A DNA stretch of 64,000 nucleotides from Nitriliruptoraceae bacterium (GCA_003565155.1 PXDB01000079.1:1-64000); one strand, 5' to 3'. Numbered from the stretch's first letter, positions 1 to 8,262 are shown. Program-made: numbers and translations. Notes: generated by a model from the letters alone, not told the origin.

Positions 1-2
1 CC

Positions 3-236
3 GACCAGCAGCAGACGGATCCGGATACCACCCCGCCGCCGGCACACGATCCGGCGACACCGACCGGTCCTCCACCACCGGCCCGTCACCTTCCGGCAGC
101 TCCTGCCCGGCCCGGTCGCAGCCAGGACCAGCAGCAGGCTCAGGGTCGGGGGTGGGCCGCTGCCGGTCGGTCCAACCCTCACCATCCCACCACCGCTGCT
201 GACCAGCAGCAGACGGATCCGGATACCACCCCGCCG
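3..236. repeat. 36-bp perfect direct repeat (3-38 and 201-236)
   Basis: The same 36 bases, beginning GACCAGCAGCAGACGG, occur at 3-38 and 201-236, 198 bp apart. The spacing is a multiple of three, so both copies fall in the same frame of the incoming protein tail. This fits an internal coding duplication better than a mobile-element end. No terminal inverted repeat was seen. Confidence 0.8.
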
Positions 237-251
237 ACGGCGCAGCCATGA
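3..251 (+). CDS. C-terminal tail of a protein entering from the left edge
   Basis: One frame is open from the left edge to a TGA at 249-251, giving about 82 residues with no start in the window. The tail is low-complexity and rich in Pro, Gln, Ala and Thr. It carries the phrase DQQQTDPDTTPP twice, 66 residues apart, matching the 36-bp DNA repeat. Such disordered tails occur at the ends of many actinobacterial proteins, including HNH/DUF222-type nucleases, but nothing here identifies the family. An ATG at 248 overlaps the stop (ATGA) and opens a 70-codon frame of biased composition that I do not support as a gene. Confidence 0.35.
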   Translation, partial: DQQQTDPDTTPPPAHDPATPTGPPPPARHLPAAPARPGRSQDQQQAQGRGWAAAGRSNPHHPTTAADQQQTDPDTTPPTAQP

Positions 252-1292
252 CCCACCCCCACACCGGGCCGGTCACCACCCGCCGTCACCACACCCGCAA
301 CAGCGCTACCACCCGACCGCAGGCACACCTGACCGGCCTCTACCTCACTCCACGCTGCCAGGACCTGCCCACCACAACAAGGCCCAACCACCCTGGCACC
401 CCACACCGGCTCTCACCCGCCAGCCGAACGGCCCCACCAGTCGCAGAGCCGATCAGCTGAGGCCTCGGCAAGGGGTGACACGTATCAGCGGCGAGCAGCC
501 GACAGCCGCACTCCGTCAGGCGGGGGATGACGGTCCGACATCACCCGAACCCGAGCAGCCTGGCGCCCGATCGACTTGCAGCCGTGGGTCATGTAAACGC
601 CGGCCGCGAGGGAGGTACCCACCGATGCATCTCCGCCGCGAGCAGCGCCGAGCGCGAGCTCGAGGCAGGTGAGGAGGCCGCTCACGCGGCGGAGGCCTGC
701 GGGATCGTGATCACTGGCCTCCTGCAAGCGTCGATGGCCGCCGCGGCCGCACACACGGCGATGGCGAAGCCAACCGCGAATCCCGGGTGGTGCAGCGGGG
801 GGAAGGTGCGGTCCGTCGCCCCGAGTACCGCCATCCGGAGCGGGGGACAACGGCTACAGCGAGGTTTCAGAGCCGTTCACGGGGCTTCTGCAGCGCCGAC
901 GCTACCCCGAGTCCTCAGCCACCGGTGTGGGAGAGCAACGCAGCACGCAAATCGAACGGCACCTGTCGCTGTGAGATCCCAGCGCATCCACTAAGGGCGG
1001 GTGGCAGCGACGCGTCAGGTGTGCGAGCCGCAAGGTAACGCAGCTCGATCCATCTGTCCGCCCACTGGCCGATCCCGACGACGTCCGTGGCTTCATGCAA
1101 CTGCTGTGCGACGAGCTCGCCGAGAAGACGTTGGCGGTCGGCGGGCAGGAAGTCGTCGGGCACCGCTGGCCGACGTCCACGGCCGCTGCCGGACGCACAC
1201 GGGCCGAGGTCCTTCCACTCTGCGGGTACGACGCGCGCTCGTCCGTAACGGTCGGGGTCTGCCAGGACCGGGCAGCAACCGGAAGGGCCAGG
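252..1292. other. about 1 kb without a convincing gene
   Basis: Frames are open on both strands, as expected at this GC content, but none has a recognisable domain, a good ribosome site and plausible composition together. The best small candidates are a 50-codon minus-strand frame (682-834) with a short hydrophobic Ala-rich stretch, and plus-strand residues around 1041-1290 that run into the redoxin-like relic. I read the region as eroded sequence between an incoming gene and the zinc locus. Confidence 0.4.
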
Positions 1293-1619
1293 ATGGCCAG
1301 CCGACGAGCTTTGATCGCTCGCGGGGAGCGGGCTCCCGACTTCGCGCTCCCCGTCGATGGGCAGGAGGGTGCGACGACCCGCTACTACGGGCTTGTGGGC
1401 GGTCGCCCGGCCGTGCTCGTGCTGGCGGGTGAGCCACGTGACAGGGTGGTCGGCGACCTCCTGGCGCGCCTGCCGGCCCTGGTTGCCACCGACGTGGACG
1501 TCCACGTGGTGGTCGCCGGGTCGCCCCTGGGCCAGGGCGCGAAGTCGGATCTGCCCATCGCGAGGTTCGCGAGCCCGATGCCGGCCGGAGCCAGAGCGGC
1601 TGGCTTGCGCATAGGAATC
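1293..1619 (+). pseudogene. possible redoxin/peroxiredoxin N-terminal relic
   Basis: From the ATG at 1293 the frame reads MASRRALIARGERAPDFALP, followed by a strand-like VGGRPAVLVLAG and a VATDVDVHVVVAG stretch. This is the order seen at the start of AhpC/TSA-type thioredoxin folds (a G-x-x-AP-x-F-x-LP motif, then a hydrophobic strand). The region where the peroxidatic Cys should lie has none. After about 90 residues the resemblance stops, although the frame stays open into the next gene by GC bias. A truncated remnant is more likely than a working enzyme; it could also be chance. Confidence 0.3.
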
Positions 1620-1630
1620 ACTCTCGTTAG
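1614..1630. promoter_or_regulatory. putative Zur operator, site A
   Basis: GGAATCACTCTCGTTAG lies 58-74 bp upstream of the His-rich wall protein start. Read on the minus strand its core is GAGAGTGATTC, matching the 11-bp core GAGARTSABTC also found at 9670, 17666 and 58003, all beside zinc-related genes. Confidence 0.55.
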
Positions 1631-1687
1631 CGTTGGCAGTGCCACTGACCTGCTCCACACATGTGTCACTACTCAAGGAGTCCCTGC

Positions 1688-2371
1688 ATGTCACAAGCCA
1701 CCCATGCGGAGCGGCACCCGGTTGCCGCCGTCATCGCGCTGGCGACCGTGCTGTTCATGGCCCTGTCGATGGCGATGCCGACGGCCGCCTTCGCCGACTA
1801 CGGCGAGGACGAGCGCTTCAGCATCATCGACCGCAGCGACGACAGCCGCATCGCCTACGCGCACAGCGACCACTGGCACGGCAGCCTGCCTACCGTCCCG
1901 GTCGATGACCACATCTCGCTCGGCGCGGAGATCCTCGACGAGGACGGCGCGGAGCTCGCCCTGGACGGCTCCCCCTACGAGTTCGGCGTCGCGTTGGCTG
2001 ATGGCGCCGACGACATCGTCGATCTCACGCTGCACGGTGACCACGTCCACATCGCCGGTGAGGCCGAGGGCGAGTCCGAGGTCGTCTTCCAGCTGCTTAG
2101 CGACGGTGATGTCGAGTGGGAGTCCCCAGGTATGGCTGTCACCGTCAGCGGCGACGCTGACCACGGTCATGACGATGACGATGACCACGGCCACAGCCAT
2201 GACGACGACCACGACCACGATGACGCTCCCGAGGGCGGCGTCGACGCCGGCTTCGGCGGTGCGGCTGGCCCGTCCGGCATGAGCCTGACCACCGTCCTGC
2301 TCGCCGGTATGGTCCTGTTCGCGCTGCTCGCGGCGGCTGTCGCCCTGCGTCCTGCCGGGGCGCGTCGCTGA
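1688..2371 (+). CDS. secreted His-rich wall/surface protein, likely zinc-binding
   Basis: The 227-residue protein has a signal peptide (hydrophobic 12-35, cleavage near AFA|DYG). Residues about 44-154 form a domain that recurs in the beta-propeller lipoprotein at 5030; here it carries extra histidines (DHWHG near 61-65, HGDHVH at 116-121). Residues 157-178 are a His/Asp run typical of zinc-binding loops. The end is GGVDAGFGG (183-191), one membrane helix (199-220) and an RR tail, a sorting-signal layout without LPxTG. The ATG at 1688 is chosen because AAGGAG sits at 1675-1680; an upstream in-frame ATG at 1661 lacks a site. The sortase gene follows after 13 bp and a putative Zur site precedes it. 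Inferred role: capture of zinc at the cell surface. Confidence 0.75.
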   Translation: MSQATHAERHPVAAVIALATVLFMALSMAMPTAAFADYGEDERFSIIDRSDDSRIAYAHSDHWHGSLPTVPVDDHISLGAEILDEDGAELALDGSPYEFGVALADGADDIVDLTLHGDHVHIAGEAEGESEVVFQLLSDGDVEWESPGMAVTVSGDADHGHDDDDDHGHSHDDDHDHDDAPEGGVDAGFGGAAGPSGMSLTTVLLAGMVLFALLAAAVALRPAGARR

Positions 2372-2384
2372 CCGACGGCTCCCC

Positions 2385-3086
2385 ATGACCCAGGATCGAC
2401 GCTCGAGGAGCCCCCGGCTGATCGCCGCGGGGCTCCTCGCGCTCGTCTCGCTGGTCTTCGGTGTCGCCGCCATCGCCGTCGAGCAGCGAACACCGCAGGA
2501 CCACAGCGCGGCTACCGCGCCGCAGCCGCCGCGGTTCGCCACCTCGTCCCCGGACGCTCGCGGGCCGGGGAGCGCCGAGGTGCCGGACCTCGATCGCGGT
2601 GACCCCGCGACGGCAGACCACGCGGAGGCTGCCACGCAGTCTGGGACGCCGCGGCCGTCGCAGGTGGTCGTTCCCTCGGTCGGCATCGACGCGGTGCTGG
2701 AACCGGTCGGGGTCGACGACGAGCAGCGCCTCGTCGTCCCGCCGCCGGAATCGGCCGGCTGGTTCGACGGCCGTCCCGCCCCCGGTGAGACGGGCCCCGC
2801 GGTGCTCGTCGGTCACGTCGACTCACAGGAGGGCCCCGCGGTCTTCCACGGTCTCGACCGCGTCTCGCCGGGAGATGAGGTCGTGGTGACCGACGAGGAC
2901 GGCGAGCGGTTCACCTTCGAGGTGGAGCGCACGGAGGTCGTCGCGAAGTCCAACTTCCCGACCGCTGCCGTGTACGACCCGGTCGATCGCGCGGAGCTGC
3001 GGCTCATCACGTGCGGCGGTCCCTTCGACGCCGAGGCAGGTAGCTACCGCGACAACGTCATCGTGTACGCCGTCCTCACGGAGTGA
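2385..3086 (+). CDS. class F sortase
   Basis: Sortases are membrane-anchored cysteine transpeptidases that attach surface proteins to the wall. The 233-residue protein has one N-terminal helix (about 11-32), a Pro/Ala/Asp-rich linker to about 92, and a catalytic domain with His144 (GHVDS), Cys210 (LITCGG) and Arg222 (YRDNVIVYA). This compact domain is typical of actinobacterial class F enzymes. It follows the His-rich surface protein by 13 bp and is probably co-transcribed, so that protein is the obvious substrate. Its substrate motif cannot be read from the enzyme. Confidence 0.9.
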   Translation: MTQDRRSRSPRLIAAGLLALVSLVFGVAAIAVEQRTPQDHSAATAPQPPRFATSSPDARGPGSAEVPDLDRGDPATADHAEAATQSGTPRPSQVVVPSVGIDAVLEPVGVDDEQRLVVPPPESAGWFDGRPAPGETGPAVLVGHVDSQEGPAVFHGLDRVSPGDEVVVTDEDGERFTFEVERTEVVAKSNFPTAAVYDPVDRAELRLITCGGPFDAEAGSYRDNVIVYAVLTE

Positions 3087-3157
3087 TCGGCCCCTGCGTT
3101 GGTCGACGCACACCCTTCAAGCCGCCGACACCGACGCGGCCGGCGTCCTCGGGCGTC

Positions 3158-3982
3158 TCACGCACGTGGCGGGGCCTCGCCGCGGACCTCCTCGAGGTGC
3201 TCGTCGATGCGGGCGTCGTCGATGCCGCCGTAGGCGATCATCAGGTAGCGGGTAGCGAGCGCCTCCCCCGGCGTGCCGGCGCTGACCACTTGGCCAGCGA
3301 GCAGCACCGCGTGTGCCGCGCGGCGGGCGTCGTCCAGGTCGTGGGTCGCCATGATGACCGGCCGCACCCTGCTCTCGGTCTCCAGTTCCTCGCGGATGCG
3401 GCGCGTTGATGGCGCGTCCAGTCCTGTCAGCGGCTCGTCGAGCAAGAGCATCTCGGCCTGCTGTGCCAGTGCCTGGGCGACCAGCGCCCGCTGGCGTTGT
3501 CCGCCGGAGAGCTCGCTGAGCTGGCGTCCCCGCAGGTCCTCGATGTCCATCCGGTGCACCGCAGCGTCGATGGCCGCATGATCCTCGGGGGTGAGGCGTC
3601 CCAGGAGGCGTCGATGCCCGAAGCGGCCCATCCGCACCACCTCATCGACGGTCAGCGGCAACGCCTCGTCGGCGTGGTGCTGCTGGAACACCGCGGCGAT
3701 CTGCGACTGCGGGACCGGTTGCTGACCGAGCACCTCCAGCTGGCCGGACACCGGCGTGAGCAGCCCGCCGAGTGCGGCCAGCAGCGTCGATTTCCCGCAG
3801 CCGTTCGGTCCGACGAGTGCCGTCAGGCCGGGGTTGGGGAACTCCAGACGATCGATCTCCAGCACCACGCGCTGATCGCGGTAGGCGAACCGGAGGTCCC
3901 TGGCGACGACGGCGGGTGAAGGCATCGCTGATCCGAGCGTTGCGGCTGCACGAGCGGAGAGGTCCGGGACCGCGCGTGTCAT
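3158..3982 (-). CDS. aztA: zinc ABC transporter ATPase (AztA/ZnuC-like)
   Basis: Cluster-9 metal ABC ATPase that powers zinc import through the permease encoded divergently at 4092. The 274-residue protein shows Walker A GPNGCGKST, the Q-loop (AAVFQQHH), signature LSGGQRQR, Walker B MLLLDEPLTGLD and the switch His in MATHD. The ATG at 3982 follows an AGGTGA site; an alternative ATG at 3925 begins just before the conserved fold. It faces away from the permease, so one control region at 3983-4091 may serve both directions. Confidence 0.85.
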   Translation of the reverse strand: MTRAVPDLSARAAATLGSAMPSPAVVARDLRFAYRDQRVVLEIDRLEFPNPGLTALVGPNGCGKSTLLAALGGLLTPVSGQLEVLGQQPVPQSQIAAVFQQHHADEALPLTVDEVVRMGRFGHRRLLGRLTPEDHAAIDAAVHRMDIEDLRGRQLSELSGGQRQRALVAQALAQQAEMLLLDEPLTGLDAPSTRRIREELETESRVRPVIMATHDLDDARRAAHAVLLAGQVVSAGTPGEALATRYLMIAYGGIDDARIDEHLEEVRGEAPPRA

Positions 3983-4025
3983 CGGTCACCTGATGGACCC
4001 CCCGGGACGCCAGACGTTACGGAGA

Positions 4026-4052
4026 TGGGACTGGTTCTGCAAAGCAGTCCCA
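4026..4052. promoter_or_regulatory. inverted repeat in the divergent importer promoter region
   Basis: TGGGACTG (4026-4033) and CAGTCCCA (4045-4052) form a perfect 8-bp dyad around 11 bases, between the ATPase start (3982, minus) and the permease start (4092, plus). It could be an operator for the divergent pair or a hairpin in the permease leader. It does not match the GAGARTSABTC core. Confidence 0.4.
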
Positions 4053-4091
4053 CATGGCGATACGTTGCCGGCCATCACGTTCGGAGCGTCC

Positions 4092-5033
4092 ATGGAGTTC
4101 CTCACCGACCCCTTCCAACCCACGTTCATGCAGCGCGGTCTGCTGGCGGGGCTGCTGGCCGGCCTGTCCTGCGGCATCGTCGGGGTGTGGGTCGTGGTGC
4201 GTCGCGTCGCGCTTATCGGTGACGCGCTGGCGCACGGCATCATCCCCGGGGTCGCTATCGCGTACCTGCTGGGTGCGGCGCTCCCGCTCGGGGCCGCGAT
4301 CAGCGGTGCCGCGATGGTGCTCGGGGTCCGTGCCGCGTCGAACCTGCGGCGTGTCGGCGAGGACACCGGGATCGGGCTGCTGTTCGCCGGGATGCTGGCT
4401 CTCGGGGTGCTCATCATCTCCCGCTCCCGGTCCTTCGCGACCGATGTCAGCCACATCCTCTTCGGTGACCCCCTGGGCGTCGGTACGGGGGATCTCATCC
4501 TGGCAGGGGCGACCGCGGCGTTCGTGCTGCTGATCGCGGCGCTCGGTCACCGTGCCTTCGTCGCGCTGTCCTTCGACGCGAGGAAGGCGCAGATGCTCGG
4601 CCTTCGGCCGGGACTGGCCCGCACGGTCGTCCTGCTGCTGGTCGCCGCCACCATCGTCGCTTCCTTCCAGGCCGTGGGTGCACTGCTGGTCTTCGCCCTG
4701 TTGGTCGCCCCGGCGGCGACCGCGGGACTGCTGGTGCGGCGGGCCTCGACGATGATGGTCCTGGCCGTGCTGTTGTCCTGGAGCGCAGTGACGATCGGGA
4801 TGATCGCCAGCTTCCACTACAGCCTGGCGACCGGTGCGGCCATCGCCATGACCGCGGTCCTGCAGTTCTTCCTCGTGGCGACACTCGACCTGCTGCGGCT
4901 GCGCCACCGTGGCCGTACCCTGCAATCGAACGGGAACGGGAACCAGTATCAGGTACGCTCGCAGCCTCAGGTGACCGCCGCAAGCGACACCCTCGCCGAT
5001 GCACCTCGTGTCGATGGAAAGGCCCCGTTGTGA
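4092..5033 (+). CDS. aztB: zinc ABC transporter permease (AztB/ZnuB-like)
   Basis: Integral membrane subunit of a cluster-9 metal importer, 313 residues and mostly hydrophobic helices. It has the family's VVVRRVALIGDALAHGIIPG segment near the N-terminus and the ILFGDPLGV and FALLVAPAATAGLLVRR segments later. The ATG at 4092 is preferred over an in-frame upstream start at 3993, because family N-termini begin close to the first helix. A hydrophilic tail of about 50 residues follows the last helix. Its stop overlaps the next start (GTGA at 5030), so translation with the AztD-like protein is probably coupled. Confidence 0.88.
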   Translation: MEFLTDPFQPTFMQRGLLAGLLAGLSCGIVGVWVVVRRVALIGDALAHGIIPGVAIAYLLGAALPLGAAISGAAMVLGVRAASNLRRVGEDTGIGLLFAGMLALGVLIISRSRSFATDVSHILFGDPLGVGTGDLILAGATAAFVLLIAALGHRAFVALSFDARKAQMLGLRPGLARTVVLLLVAATIVASFQAVGALLVFALLVAPAATAGLLVRRASTMMVLAVLLSWSAVTIGMIASFHYSLATGAAIAMTAVLQFFLVATLDLLRLRHRGRTLQSNGNGNQYQVRSQPQVTAASDTLADAPRVDGKAPL

Positions 5034-6679
5034 ACCGCCGTACACGCAGGATGGCGTGGCTCGCACTCGCCGCGGCGCTCGTGCTCGGTGCCTGCGGCGC
5101 CGATGCCGAGGAACCCGACGACTCGGTGGACACCGAGCCCGACAGCGAAGTCGAGGTGGACGAGGACGCGTCGGGTGAGGAGGACGCCTCAGCGGACGTT
5201 GGTGCCTTCGAACTGCTGGACTGGGACGCGGGCGATGACGTCGTCGCGAGCCTGCACGACGGGGAGTGGGACGGCGCGCTCCCGGAGGTGCCGGAGGACG
5301 ACACCCTGCGTGTCGGCGTCCGTGTGACCGACCCCGACGGGGGGGAGGTCGACCTCGCGGACACCGCGCACGACCTCGCCGTCACCTTCGAGGACGATGC
5401 GGACGAGATCGTGACCGTGGAGGTCGACGGCGACCTCGTCGACCTGTTCGGCGAGGTCGAGGGCATCACGCGGCTGCAGTTCCAGTGGTTGCACGATGGT
5501 GAGGTGCGGTTCGAGACGCCCGCGATCCGTGTCGTCGTCGATCACTTCGCCGGCGATTACGTCGCAGGGCGGGAGGTGCTCGACCCCGAACCGCGGCTGC
5601 TGTTCGCCGACGCCGACGCGCCGCGGGCCGTCGTCTACGACCTGATCGTCGAAGAGGAGCTCGCCAGCTTCGAGTTGCAGGCACCCGACCCGATGGTCGC
5701 CGCGTCGCGTTCAGGCGGGCAGGTCGCCGTGGTGTCGGAGGCAGACGCCGGTGTCGCCCACGTGCTCGATGCGGGCTCGTGGGCGCTCGGTCACGGCGAC
5801 CACGGCCACTACTACATCGACGACCCACGACTGCTCGACACCCTGGAACTCGCCACGCCGACCCGTTCGGCGCACGGCCCTGACCGCATCGCCGTGTCCT
5901 CAGCCGAGGACGGGACCACGATGGTCATCGACGAGTTGCGGTCACTGCAGGCCGGTGAGGTCCGCGCCGACGAGCGAACGGTCGGCGTCGCTGGACACGC
6001 CGCTGGGGCCGTCCCCCTGCCACGCGGCTACGTCGCAGCGCCATGGCCAGCGAACGGCGAAACCGCTGCGGACGAGCTCGCACTGCTCGATGGCGAGGCG
6101 CCCGCGAGCACCCACGAGTGCCCTGAGCTGTCCGCCCTGGCGCCGGTCCCGGACGGTGCGATCGCGGCCTGCGCCGACCGCATCCTCGTTGGCGCGCTGG
6201 ATGAGGACGACTGGCAGGTGCGCGAGATCGCGCTGCCCGACGACGTCGGCGCCGCGACGGAGCTCGCCGGTGACATCCACCAGCCGATGGTCGCCGCCAC
6301 CGACGGGCAGCGCCTGGTGATCGTCGATGCACAGGCGGCGGAGATCGTCGCGGACGTGGAGCTGCCGACGACGGCGGCGAGCGCGCCCCACATCGACGAC
6401 GACGGCTGGTTGCTGCTCGTGACCGATGACGGTGTGCTGCACCAGTTCGACCCCGCGACCGGTGAACGGATCGCCTCGTCCCAGGAGGCCGTCTCCCTGG
6501 AGGGCGGTGATGGCGCGCCGCGTCCGTCGGTCGTCGGTGGCCGCGACCGCGCGTACGTGTCGTCCCCTGGTGACGGCACCATCCTGGAGTTCGCCACCAA
6601 CGACGACCTGCGCCTGGCACGCACCTTCGAGGTCGGCGGTGCGCCTGCGGGGCTCGCCTACTTCGGAGCGATGTGGTGA
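5030..6679 (+). CDS. aztD: AztD-like beta-propeller zinc lipoprotein with an extra N-terminal domain
   Basis: AztD proteins are extracytoplasmic beta-propeller chaperones that hand zinc to the binding protein AztC. This 549-residue protein starts with a lipoprotein signal (LVLGAC, Cys22) and a very acidic linker. Residues about 59-170 are the same domain as in the wall protein at 1688 (shared LPxVPxDD, xDxDGxE, ADxIVxxxxxGDxV and E..GxxxxxFQxLxDGxVxxExP), but without its histidines. The remainder is repetitive propeller sequence with a His loop, HGDHGH at 255-260, where AztD proteins place zinc ligands. GTG at 5030 overlaps the permease stop, and the stop at 6677-6679 overlaps the next ATG. 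The AztD call rests on His loop, propeller character and context. Confidence 0.65.
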   Translation: MNRRTRRMAWLALAAALVLGACGADAEEPDDSVDTEPDSEVEVDEDASGEEDASADVGAFELLDWDAGDDVVASLHDGEWDGALPEVPEDDTLRVGVRVTDPDGGEVDLADTAHDLAVTFEDDADEIVTVEVDGDLVDLFGEVEGITRLQFQWLHDGEVRFETPAIRVVVDHFAGDYVAGREVLDPEPRLLFADADAPRAVVYDLIVEEELASFELQAPDPMVAASRSGGQVAVVSEADAGVAHVLDAGSWALGHGDHGHYYIDDPRLLDTLELATPTRSAHGPDRIAVSSAEDGTTMVIDELRSLQAGEVRADERTVGVAGHAAGAVPLPRGYVAAPWPANGETAADELALLDGEAPASTHECPELSALAPVPDGAIAACADRILVGALDEDDWQVREIALPDDVGAATELAGDIHQPMVAATDGQRLVIVDAQAAEIVADVELPTTAASAPHIDDDGWLLLVTDDGVLHQFDPATGERIASSQEAVSLEGGDGAPRPSVVGGRDRAYVSSPGDGTILEFATNDDLRLARTFEVGGAPAGLAYFGAMW

Positions 6680-7698
6680 TGCAGACCCACCGACGCCCAC
6701 AGCCCTGGCACCTGCTGCTACTCGCGCTGGTGGTCGCTATCGCGGCCGCCTGCGGCACCGAGGAGGCCGACTCGGACACGGCGGCAACGTCCGGGTCGGC
6801 GGATGCCTCCGGAGAGCAGGACGCGGCAGCCGAGGAACCCGCCGAACGCCCCAAGGTCGCGGTGGCCTTCAACATCCTCGCTGACGTGGCGGAGGAGACC
6901 TTCGGCGATCACGTCGAGCTGCTCGACATCATGCCCCGCGGCGTTGACCCCCACAGCTTCCAGATCAGCCCGGCCGAGGCCGGTCCGATCTACGACGCGG
7001 ACCTGCTCATCGCCAACGGCCTCAACCACGAGGAGGGGCTGGCACGGGTGATCCTGAACGCCGAGGACGAGGGCGTGCCGCTGCTCGAGGTCGCCGAGCA
7101 CGTCGACCCGCTGCCCTTCGGGACCGACGTCCTCGAGCTCGAGGACGTGGACGACGGCACCCTCGATCCACACTTCTTCACCGATCCCGTCCGTATGGCC
7201 AAGGTCCCGCACCTGATGGTGGACGCGCTGCTCGACGTGGCCCCGCATCTCGACGAGGAGGAGTTGCGCGCCTCGGCAGATGCCTACGTCGCGGAGCTCG
7301 AGGCGCTACACGTCGAGGTCGAGGAGCTGCTCGCCGATGTGCCGGAGGATCGCCGCTACCTCGTCACCAACCACAGCGTGTTCAACTACTTCGCCGATCG
7401 CTACGACTTCACCGAGGTGGGTGCGATCCTGCCCAGCGGGACGACGTTGGCGAGCCCGAGCCCGGCGGATCTCGAGGAACTCGCCGCCACGATCACTGAG
7501 CTGGGTGTCCCGGCGATCTTCGCCGACATCGGCTCTCCCGATCAGCTGGCGCAGGCGCTCGCAAGGGAGGTCGACGTCGAGGTCGACATCGTCGCCCTCT
7601 ACACCGAGACCCTGGGCGAGGACGGCAGCGGCGCCGAGACCTACCTGAAGATGCAGCGCAGCAACGCCGAGGAGATCGCGCGGGCGCTCGGCGGCTGA
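6679..7698 (+). CDS. aztC: zinc-binding lipoprotein of the ABC importer (AztC/ZnuA-like)
   Basis: Cluster-9 solute-binding lipoprotein (339 residues) delivering Zn to the permease. It has a lipobox ending in AAAC, an acidic linker, then two lobes. The usual metal ligands are visible: His in VDPHSFQ, His in DPHFF, His in TNHSVFNYF and an Asp in IFADIG. There is no long His-rich loop, unlike the binding protein at 59924, which fits a protein served by a separate chaperone. ATG at 6679 overlaps the AztD stop (TGATG); in-frame GTGs at 6673 and 6676 are alternatives. It is the last gene of the plus-strand operon. Confidence 0.88.
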   Translation: MQTHRRPQPWHLLLLALVVAIAAACGTEEADSDTAATSGSADASGEQDAAAEEPAERPKVAVAFNILADVAEETFGDHVELLDIMPRGVDPHSFQISPAEAGPIYDADLLIANGLNHEEGLARVILNAEDEGVPLLEVAEHVDPLPFGTDVLELEDVDDGTLDPHFFTDPVRMAKVPHLMVDALLDVAPHLDEEELRASADAYVAELEALHVEVEELLADVPEDRRYLVTNHSVFNYFADRYDFTEVGAILPSGTTLASPSPADLEELAATITELGVPAIFADIGSPDQLAQALAREVDVEVDIVALYTETLGEDGSGAETYLKMQRSNAEEIARALGG

Positions 7699-7704
7699 GC
7701 GGGG

Positions 7705-7725
7705 GGCTCCGCGCGCGGGGGAGCC
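7705..7725. terminator. hairpin between convergent aztC and zur
   Basis: GGCTCC (7705-7710) pairs with GGAGCC (7720-7725) around nine bases in the 40-bp gap between two converging genes. There is no T-run, as is common in high-GC actinobacteria. Modest support. Confidence 0.35.
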
Positions 7726-7738
7726 GAGCGAGCTCCCG

Positions 7739-8197
7739 TCACTGGCAGCTATGGCAGGTCCCGAACAGCTCGAGCCGGTGCCCTTCCGCGCGGAAGCCCG
7801 TGGTGCTCTCCACCTCGGCAGTGGCGCGCGCGAGCGCGGACTCGATCTCCTCGGGCAGGACGACGTCGACGAGGTCCCCACAGCTCGAGCAGCCGAGGTG
7901 GTGATGGTGCCCCGTGAGGTCCTCGTGCAGTTCCACCCGCACGCCGTCGTCGCTGAGCGAGGGGATCTGCCGTACCACGCGACAGGCTTCAAGGATCGCG
8001 AGGTTGCGGTAGACCGAGCTGGTCGAGAGCGTCTCCGCGCGGTGGAGGAGCTCACGGACCGTCAGTGGGTGGCCCGCAGTACAGAGCTCGTCCACGAGAC
8101 GTCGGCGCCCCCGCGTGTAACGACTTCCTGCGCTCCCGAGCCGTTGTTCCACCACCTCGTGCAGCTCGTCCACGCCACCCTCCGTAGCACTGGGCAA
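7739..8197 (-). CDS. zur: Fur-family repressor, Zur-like (copy 1)
   Basis: Zinc-sensing DNA-binding repressor of the Fur family, 152 residues. The N-terminal winged helix contains the recognition segment STSSVYRNLAILE (58-70). The dimerisation part has HHHH (97-100), a structural CxxC pair (C103/C106 and C148/C151), and His91 and His140 as further possible ligands. Four Cys plus a His cluster fits Zur or Fur; the zinc-importer context favours Zur. It converges on the importer operon and has a dyad in its own promoter at 8208-8225, suggesting autoregulation. A paralogue lies at 62271. Confidence 0.85.
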   Translation of the reverse strand: MPSATEGGVDELHEVVEQRLGSAGSRYTRGRRRLVDELCTAGHPLTVRELLHRAETLSTSSVYRNLAILEACRVVRQIPSLSDDGVRVELHEDLTGHHHHLGCSSCGDLVDVVLPEEIESALARATAEVESTTGFRAEGHRLELFGTCHSCQ

Positions 8198-8207
8198 GAA
8201 CGATAGT

Positions 8208-8225
8208 GGGAACGTATATCATTCC
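8208..8225. promoter_or_regulatory. AT-rich GGAA...TTCC dyad in the zur promoter
   Basis: GGGAACGTATATCATTCC lies 11-28 bp upstream of the zur start (minus strand) in an AT-rich patch that stands out from its surroundings. Its inner AATGAT resembles the zinc core at 58003, but the fit to the full core is poor. Likely a promoter with an operator; the regulator is unknown. Confidence 0.4.
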
Positions 8226-8262
8226 TGCTAAGCTCCCCGCACCATCTCGCCGAGGCGGGCAG

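Noticed and set aside
3-236. 36-bp direct repeat as target duplication or mobile-element end
   Set aside because: The copies are in frame within one protein tail, and no transposase or inverted repeat accompanies them.
248-460. 70-codon frame starting in an ATGA overlap with the incoming gene
   Set aside because: Composition is dominated by Thr, Pro, His and Arg, with no domain and no neighbour context; overlap alone is not enough.
915-1694. Long minus-strand open frame of 259 codons
   Set aside because: No recognisable domain; it is antisense to the redoxin-like stretch and stays open because of GC bias.
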